Source of the DNA: an uncultured Collinsella sp.
GTDB taxonomy: Bacteria; Actinomycetota; Coriobacteriia; Coriobacteriales; Coriobacteriaceae
Assembly (NCBI GenBank): GCA_900550195.1
Contig: URRB01000003.1
Coordinates: forward strand, 115,264 to 179,263
DNA length: 64,000 bases
Reading direction: 5' to 3'
Translations under genes and position numbers: made by a program
In this document: positions 63,951 through 64,000 of the stretch, piece by piece
How the letters are laid out: every line of letters begins with the position of its first letter
Numbering within the stretch: position 1 is the first letter of the stretch
Notes under the pieces: generated by a model
What the model was told of the DNA's origin: nothing
The model's input: only the letters and a program-made list of their open reading frames with translations
The model's database searches: none

Positions 63951-64000
63951 CACATCGGCCCGGCAGAGCGCACCGTTTTTACGAAAATCTTCGGCGAATT

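Larger units (their letters stand above)
63577..64000. other. ygeY leader and right-end intergenic DNA
   Basis: No gene is seen in these 424 bases. They contain the ygeY promoter and leader hairpin, an AT-rich block (63690-63765), a minus-strand terminator (63766-63797), and two related repeats near 63852-63950. The AT-rich block contrasts with the rest of the window. Confidence 0.6.

Overview
The window reads as GC-rich chromosomal DNA from a strictly anaerobic coriobacterium, most likely Collinsella or a close relative. The grounds are actinobacterial-type protein sequences (zinc-binding L31, L36 and S14, actinobacterial-like RF2 and SecA), an anaerobic selenium/molybdenum-hydroxylase purine cluster, a flavin reductase with rubredoxin, and many dispersed palindromic repeats. 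The genus is an inference; the gene calls do not depend on it.

Layout. 1-10 kb: the 5' two thirds of glutamate synthase (gltB), a Mn/Fe NRAMP transporter (mntH) flanked by hairpin repeats, rubredoxin and flavin reductase, smpB with a TPR gene, tRNA-Gln and tRNA-Glu, an ArsC/Spx-like protein, a VanZ-like protein and an orphan serine recombinase. 10-24 kb: rnr, ftsE-ftsX, an IS3-family element inserted inside a palindromic repeat, split transketolase, a YitT protein, prfB, secA and rpmE. 24.4-31.0 kb: an accessory island with a three-gene ABC transport system, a divergent DUF2975 plus HTH regulator pair and a truncated tyrosine integrase. 31-45 kb: an ACT-domain protein, citrate synthase, two Cof-type HAD phosphatases, adenine deaminase, tyrS, a U32-family protein, a class A PBP, argR and a glycosyltransferase. 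44.9-55.5 kb: truA and the ribosomal spc/alpha operon, read on the minus strand from rplE to rplQ. 55.8-63.6 kb: the accessory and catabolic genes of a selenium-dependent molybdenum hydroxylase (purine/urate) pathway: xdhC, yqeB, yqeC, a dihydropyrimidinase, a MobA-like protein, ygeW and ygeY.

Two observations stand out. First, RF2 carries SPT where the stop-codon-reading SPF tripeptide is expected, and TGA is almost absent as a stop codon among the native genes, with TAG the commonest stop despite high GC. Second, the 24.4-30.3 kb island encodes three related permease modules and two ATPases with a dedicated divergent regulator, in an arrangement I do not recognise as a named system. The non-coding DNA also holds several families of paired-arm repeats, two of them in tandem triplets whose arms change in compensatory fashion.
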